Part shown: piece by piece, positions 29,596 to 33,128 of the stretch
Numbering within the stretch: position 1 is the first letter of the stretch
Layout: each line of letters opens with the position of its first letter
Source of the DNA: Chitinophaga pinensis
GTDB taxonomy: Bacteria > Bacteroidota > Bacteroidia > Flavobacteriales_D > Crocinitomicaceae
Reading direction: 5' to 3'
Assembly (NCBI GenBank): GCA_943324565.2
Contig: CALPMC020000024.1
Location: forward strand, 1-33,128
Length of the DNA stretch: 33,128 nucleotides
Translations under genes and position numbers: made by a program
The notes under the pieces: model-generated
Told to the model about the DNA's origin: nothing
Seen by the model: the letters and a program-made list of their open reading frames with translations, nothing else
Databases searched by the model: none

Positions 29596-32151
29596 ATGAA
29601 TAAATTGCTGACCTTCTATTTTTAAATCGTTGAAGTCAGTAATCAAAAACTTGATAAAGTAAACTCCATCCAGACATTCTTTACCATTTGACGTACCATC
29701 CCAAAGTGGACTCGTTAAATTTAATTCAGCAATCAAGTTACCCCAACGATTAAAAATTAAACCTTCGAAGCTTTTGGCATTGACTAGATTTATCGTATAG
29801 TTATCATTAGCACCATCACCGTTTGGAGTGAAGATATTTGGAGTTTCAATTGAAATCGTATTATTTGGAAGCACAATCAATTCTAAACTCATAGTTTCAC
29901 TACAAATTCCATTTTCAGCTGTTAAAGTAATTGTATAAACTCCTTCTTCTGTGTAAATCGAGTTTACATTAGTTGTTGAATTAATTGGTAGAGTCGTGCC
30001 GTTTCCAAAGTCCCAAGTGAAATTTGTAGCACCTGTACTATTATTTGTAAAAGTCACGGTTAAAGGAGCATTTCCACCTGTCGGAGTCATTGTAAAATCA
30101 ACTTGAGGATCAGCAACAATTACTGTAACGTTATCAGTTGCAGTACACCCATTCGAACTTGAAGAAACTGTGTAGGTTGTTGTTTGTGTTGGAATAAAAG
30201 GAATACCATCAACAACACCATTATTCCATGTAAAAGGTCCTGTTCCTGAAGCAGATAGTGTAATTGGTGAATTGATACAAATCAAGGTGTCGTTTCCAGC
30301 ATTTGTTACTGTTGATCCAATGACTATCGCTGTTGTGTAAGATGTTGCACAAAAACCGCTATTCGGTGTGAAAACATAATTACTTGATCCAACCGTTGAG
30401 GTATTTATTGTGCTCGGATTCCAGGTACCAGTAATTCCTTCGAAGGATTGTATTGGTAAGTTCGTTGGAGTTGTGTTTATACAAAATGGACCAATTGCTG
30501 AAAATGCAGGGGTCAAAGGGATTGTAATGGAAACATTAATTGAAGTAACACTTGCGCATTGTCCAGCTGAAGGCGAAAAAGTGAAATTGAAGTTACCAGT
30601 GTTTGTGGTTGAAATAGTAGAAGGATTCCAGGTTCCAGCAATTCCGTTTGTTGAACTTGATGGTAAGGCTGGTGCAGTTCCATTTAAACAAATAGGATTT
30701 ATTGGTGTAAATGAAGGTGTAATGCTTTGATTGATTTCAACTGTCATTGTACTTGTAGTTGCACACGTATTATTGATAGGTGTAAAAGTGTAATTTGTTG
30801 TTTGTGTTGTATTGATTGCAGGCGACCAAACACCTTGAATTGAATTTGTTGAAGTATTAGGTAATGTAAAAACGTCTCCAACACAAAATGGTCCAAGTTG
30901 ACTGAATGCAGGTGTTACAGAATTACTTATTTGAACGGTTAATGTTGTGGTAGAAGCACACGATAAATCAGTCGGTGTGAATGTATAGGATGTTGTCAAA
31001 GTATTATCAATTGCAGGACTCCATGTTCCTGAAATTCCATTGCTTGAACTTGTTGGTAAGGTAAAATTAGTTAAAGCACAATAAGGCCCAATTGGATCAA
31101 AAGTTGGAGCTGTTTGAGCTGGATTTAACGGAATCACTATGGTTGTGTCGTAGGTACAGCCGTTCAATGTTGTTACTTCACAAGAATAGGTTCCTGCACA
31201 CAAATTTGATAATGTTGCTGTTTGACCAATAACTGTATTTGAAGTATTTGTCCAGCTATAAGAATAAGAAGGAATTCCGCCTGTTGGCGTAATCGTTACT
31301 GAACCATTACAACTGCAAGTTTCATCTGAAATTATAGATGTTGATGTGATAGGAAGAATAGGTTGACAACTATTATTTAGTTGGCTAATATAAATTGCAT
31401 TTGCTGGATTATTCGGTGAGCCTGGCGTTTGGTTATCGGGTGACGCACAAGTTCCAAAACTCCAATTTGACTGTAAAAAAGGGTCGTTTGAATTAGTGTT
31501 AGCAAAGTAAAACACAGTATTACTAGAACCACCAGTAAAGGAAATAATGTTGTTTGAAGTATTATTGCCCCAACTTACACCAAAAACTGGAACTAAGGTA
31601 TTTGTTGGCGAGTAAGTTTGAAAAGAATCATCATTGTTCGACATTCCAAGTGGACCCCAAAGTGATCCTCCTGCTATCCAACCGCTTGTAGGATAAGTTG
31701 CATTTGTTAAGTTTGGACTTGCGGTTTGGGATTCCAATAAATTTGAGTTAACTGGAATAATCAATCGACAATTATTATCAGACATTAAAATATCTTGTTG
31801 GGGTAGTGAGGCATTTAAATCTACAACATTATAAATGACTATTAGAGTTCCAAAAGGGATACATGACCAGAAGGCATCATTTGAGAATCTACATGCTCCT
31901 GAAGCAATTCCTACACCGTTAGTTCCATTTGGGTTTCCTATTGAAAAATAACCATTATTGTCATCGATTATCCATCCTCTTAAATCCATACACGTTTCAC
32001 AGTTTTGTGTTGTTGATGTTGGGATAACTAGGAACTCAACAAATTCTTTAGAACCTGATGGACCTTGAGAAACTTCATTTATTATAAGTGATTGATTAAA
32101 AGCGAAATAAGAAATCAAAAAACTAAAAACTCCAACTAAATACAGTTTCAT
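29584..32151 (-). CDS. T9SS type B secreted protein with lamin-tail-like, SprB-like and PKD modules
   Basis: This encodes 855 residues from the ATG at 32151; an in-frame ATG at 32217 would add 22 residues before the signal peptide. The signal peptide is about 1-19 (ending FAFN before Q20). Residues 20-230 begin LIINEVSQGPSGSKEFVEF and resemble a lamin-tail (LTD) domain. A SprB-type repeat follows at about 270-340 (CSCNGSVTITPTGGIPSYSYSW). Four tandem modules lie at about 345-617, an Ig-like module at 620-685 and a PKD module at 685-765 (FTWDFGNGTT). A CHU_C-type T9SS type B signal at 765-855 (NIFTPNGDGANDNY, FNRWGNLI, WDGTSNGKECLDGVYF) ends the protein. It should be on the cell surface or secreted; its ligand is unknown. 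Confidence 0.92.
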   Translation of the reverse strand: MKLYLVGVFSFLISYFAFNQSLIINEVSQGPSGSKEFVEFLVIPTSTTQNCETCMDLRGWIIDDNNGYFSIGNPNGTNGVGIASGACRFSNDAFWSCIPFGTLIVIYNVVDLNASLPQQDILMSDNNCRLIIPVNSNLLESQTASPNLTNATYPTSGWIAGGSLWGPLGMSNNDDSFQTYSPTNTLVPVFGVSWGNNTSNNIISFTGGSSNTVFYFANTNSNDPFLQSNWSFGTCASPDNQTPGSPNNPANAIYISQLNNSCQPILPITSTSIISDETCSCNGSVTITPTGGIPSYSYSWTNTSNTVIGQTATLSNLCAGTYSCEVTTLNGCTYDTTIVIPLNPAQTAPTFDPIGPYCALTNFTLPTSSSNGISGTWSPAIDNTLTTSYTFTPTDLSCASTTTLTVQISNSVTPAFSQLGPFCVGDVFTLPNTSTNSIQGVWSPAINTTQTTNYTFTPINNTCATTSTMTVEINQSITPSFTPINPICLNGTAPALPSSSTNGIAGTWNPSTISTTNTGNFNFTFSPSAGQCASVTSINVSITIPLTPAFSAIGPFCINTTPTNLPIQSFEGITGTWNPSTINTSTVGSSNYVFTPNSGFCATSYTTAIVIGSTVTNAGNDTLICINSPITLSASGTGPFTWNNGVVDGIPFIPTQTTTYTVSSSSNGCTATDNVTVIVADPQVDFTMTPTGGNAPLTVTFTNNSTGATNFTWDFGNGTTLPINSTTNVNSIYTEEGVYTITLTAENGICSETMSLELIVLPNNTISIETPNIFTPNGDGANDNYTINLVNAKSFEGLIFNRWGNLIAELNLTSPLWDGTSNGKECLDGVYFIKFLITDFNDLKIEGQQFIHLAR
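30305..31120 (-). repeat. Four tandem 65-70-residue modules in the T9SS type B gene
   Basis: Units follow PxFxxxGPFCxGxxxxLPxxSxNGIxGTWxPxxxxTxxTxxYxFTPxxxxCAxxxxxxVxI. Each has one Cys near the start and one near the end, the same two-cysteine plan as in the giant protein, though the sequence class is different. Confidence 0.8.
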
Positions 32152-32230
32152 TTGTGTACAAAAATTTAATTGCTTTTCATTGGTTTCATCGTATGTGTTA
32201 CGAATCAAGGAGAACAATAAAAAACTCTGT

Positions 32231-32261
32231 CAAAATTAGAGATAAATAGCTGTTCTACCAA
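32231..32261 (-). promoter_or_regulatory. Promoter of the 855-residue T9SS gene, TTG-N20-TAATTTTG
   Basis: Minus strand: ATTG with TTG at 32261-32259, 20 bases, TAATTTTG (32238-32231), an exact -7 match. Predicted transcription start near 32225, a leader of about 73 nt, which supports the ATG at 32151 over the one at 32217. Confidence 0.6.
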
Positions 32262-32358
32262 TTCTAAGTAAAAATTTAAAGGAGATTTAACACCACACAA
32301 ACAAATGTTTAACCGGATTCATTAACTTTTACTTAATTTCACATTTCAAATTTTTAAA

Positions 32359-33128
32359 ATGAGACTACTTTTATTTCTTTTAAGTACTTTTTTATTTTCT
32401 GGTTTTAGTTTTTCGCAATATGCTCCTTTAAATGGAGTAAAAGATTCGAAATCAGAAGTTATTGCCTTAAAAAATGTGACTATTTACGTTAATTCCACAA
32501 ATAAAATCACTAATGCTACTCTTCTAGTTGCGGATGGGAAAATTGTGGAAGTCGGTGCAAAAATTACAATTCCTTCTGGCGCTTTAGAAATCGATATGAA
32601 TGGAAAAACCATAGTCCCAGCGTTTGTGGAATTATATTCTAATGTTGGAATTCCGATTCATGGCGAGCGAAATTATTCTCAACGTCCACAAATTGAGTCC
32701 TCTAAAAAGGGTTCATATTATTGGAATGAAGCCATTCGACCTGAAGTAGAGGCAGCAACCCTATTTGATGTAGATACAAAAGCAGCTGAAAATTTTTCAA
32801 AAATGGGTTTTGGATTTGCTGTAGCGCATGTTCAAGACGGAATTGTTAGAGGAACTGGTGCATTAGTTGGCTTAGGAAATTCAGATACACGAAAACAACT
32901 GATAACTTCAAACACCGCACAGTTTTATTCATTTGCAAAAGGAACTTCTGGTCAAACTTATCCTTCATCCCAAATGGGGTCAATTGCCCTTTTACGCCAA
33001 GCTTTATATGATTTGAAATACTATTCTGAAAATAAAAATGCAGAACAATCACTTTCTTTAGAAAAATGGAACGAAAATCAAAAACTTCCGGTTTTCTTTA
33101 AAACAGAAGATAAATGGGAAATTTTGCG
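32359..33128 (+). CDS. Exported amidohydrolase-family protein, N-terminal part (cut by window edge)
   Basis: A frame of 256 codons is open from the ATG at 32359 to the window end. MRLLLFLLSTFLFSGFSFSQ is a signal peptide. The following ALKNVTIYVNSTNKITNATLLVADGKIVEVG and IDMNGKTIVPAFVELY are the small beta-sandwich and first barrel strand of the amidohydrolase superfamily. The place where metal-dependent members have HxH (usually PGFIDxHxH) reads PAFVELYSNVG, so the first metal ligands are missing. Later segments (YYWNEAIRPE, GFGFAVAHVQDGIVRGTGALV) fit a large Bacteroidota exported family in which a second, more canonical amidohydrolase unit usually follows; that part lies outside the window. 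Substrate unknown. No clear promoter was found upstream. Confidence 0.82.
   Translation, partial: MRLLLFLLSTFLFSGFSFSQYAPLNGVKDSKSEVIALKNVTIYVNSTNKITNATLLVADGKIVEVGAKITIPSGALEIDMNGKTIVPAFVELYSNVGIPIHGERNYSQRPQIESSKKGSYYWNEAIRPEVEAATLFDVDTKAAENFSKMGFGFAVAHVQDGIVRGTGALVGLGNSDTRKQLITSNTAQFYSFAKGTSGQTYPSSQMGSIALLRQALYDLKYYSENKNAEQSLSLEKWNENQKLPVFFKTEDKWEIL

Noticed and set aside
30410..30730. 106-codon frame opposite the four-module array of the 855-residue T9SS gene
   Set aside because: It is antisense to tandem repeats and shows the same Val/Pro-rich composition artefact as the frames opposite the giant gene.

Overview
The window is AT-rich and almost fully coding. It reads as Bacteroidota, most likely Flavobacteriales. 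The evidence is three proteins with type IX secretion (T9SS) sorting domains (two type B, one type A), several Bacteroidota promoters of the form TTTG-N18-TAnnTTTG, and Bacteroidota-style versions of Mrp, MenC, YidD and a periplasmic amidohydrolase-like protein. A Fluviicola/Crocinitomicaceae-like source is possible, but that is inference; no 16S or other taxonomic marker was used.

Layout. 1-1548 (minus strand): the 5' part of recA, a Bcp peroxiredoxin and a DUF423 membrane protein. 1601-8322 (plus strand): a tightly packed seven-gene run, lipoprotein - mrp - nfu - rlmH - polytopic membrane protein - asnB-like - menC, with gaps of 21 bp or less or short overlaps. It combines Fe-S cluster delivery, 23S rRNA modification, a possible surface-glycan pair and menaquinone synthesis. 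8319-9269 (minus): a secreted lytic transglycosylase. 9373-9621 (plus): yidD. 9611-12904 (minus): a large superfamily 1 helicase of unknown role. 13101-27392 (plus): one gene for a secreted protein of about 4,763 residues, built from successive classes of PKD/Ig-like repeats and ending in a T9SS type B signal. It overlaps by 1 bp a T9SS type A protein (27392-28483). 28499-28911: RNase P RNA. 28918-29595: an AlkD-type DNA glycosylase starting 7 nt after that RNA. 29584-32151 (minus): a second T9SS type B repeat protein. 32359-end: the start of an amidohydrolase-family exported protein that lacks the usual HxH motif in the visible part.

The most distinctive region is 12.98-28.5 kb. The giant adhesin-like gene has a recognisable promoter, a leader with a perfect hairpin and a 16-codon upstream reading frame that ends in an ATGA overlap, three large repeat arrays, a duplicated two-module cassette, and a translationally coupled T9SS-A partner instead of the PorP/SprF-type partner often seen beside such genes. 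Other points of note are three convergent gene pairs whose 3' ends overlap, promoter -7 elements placed so close to ATG that mRNAs may be leaderless, and an inverted repeat across the recA promoter region. No mobile element, CRISPR array, tRNA or rRNA was seen. No non-coding stretch exceeds 300 bases except the one holding RNase P RNA.
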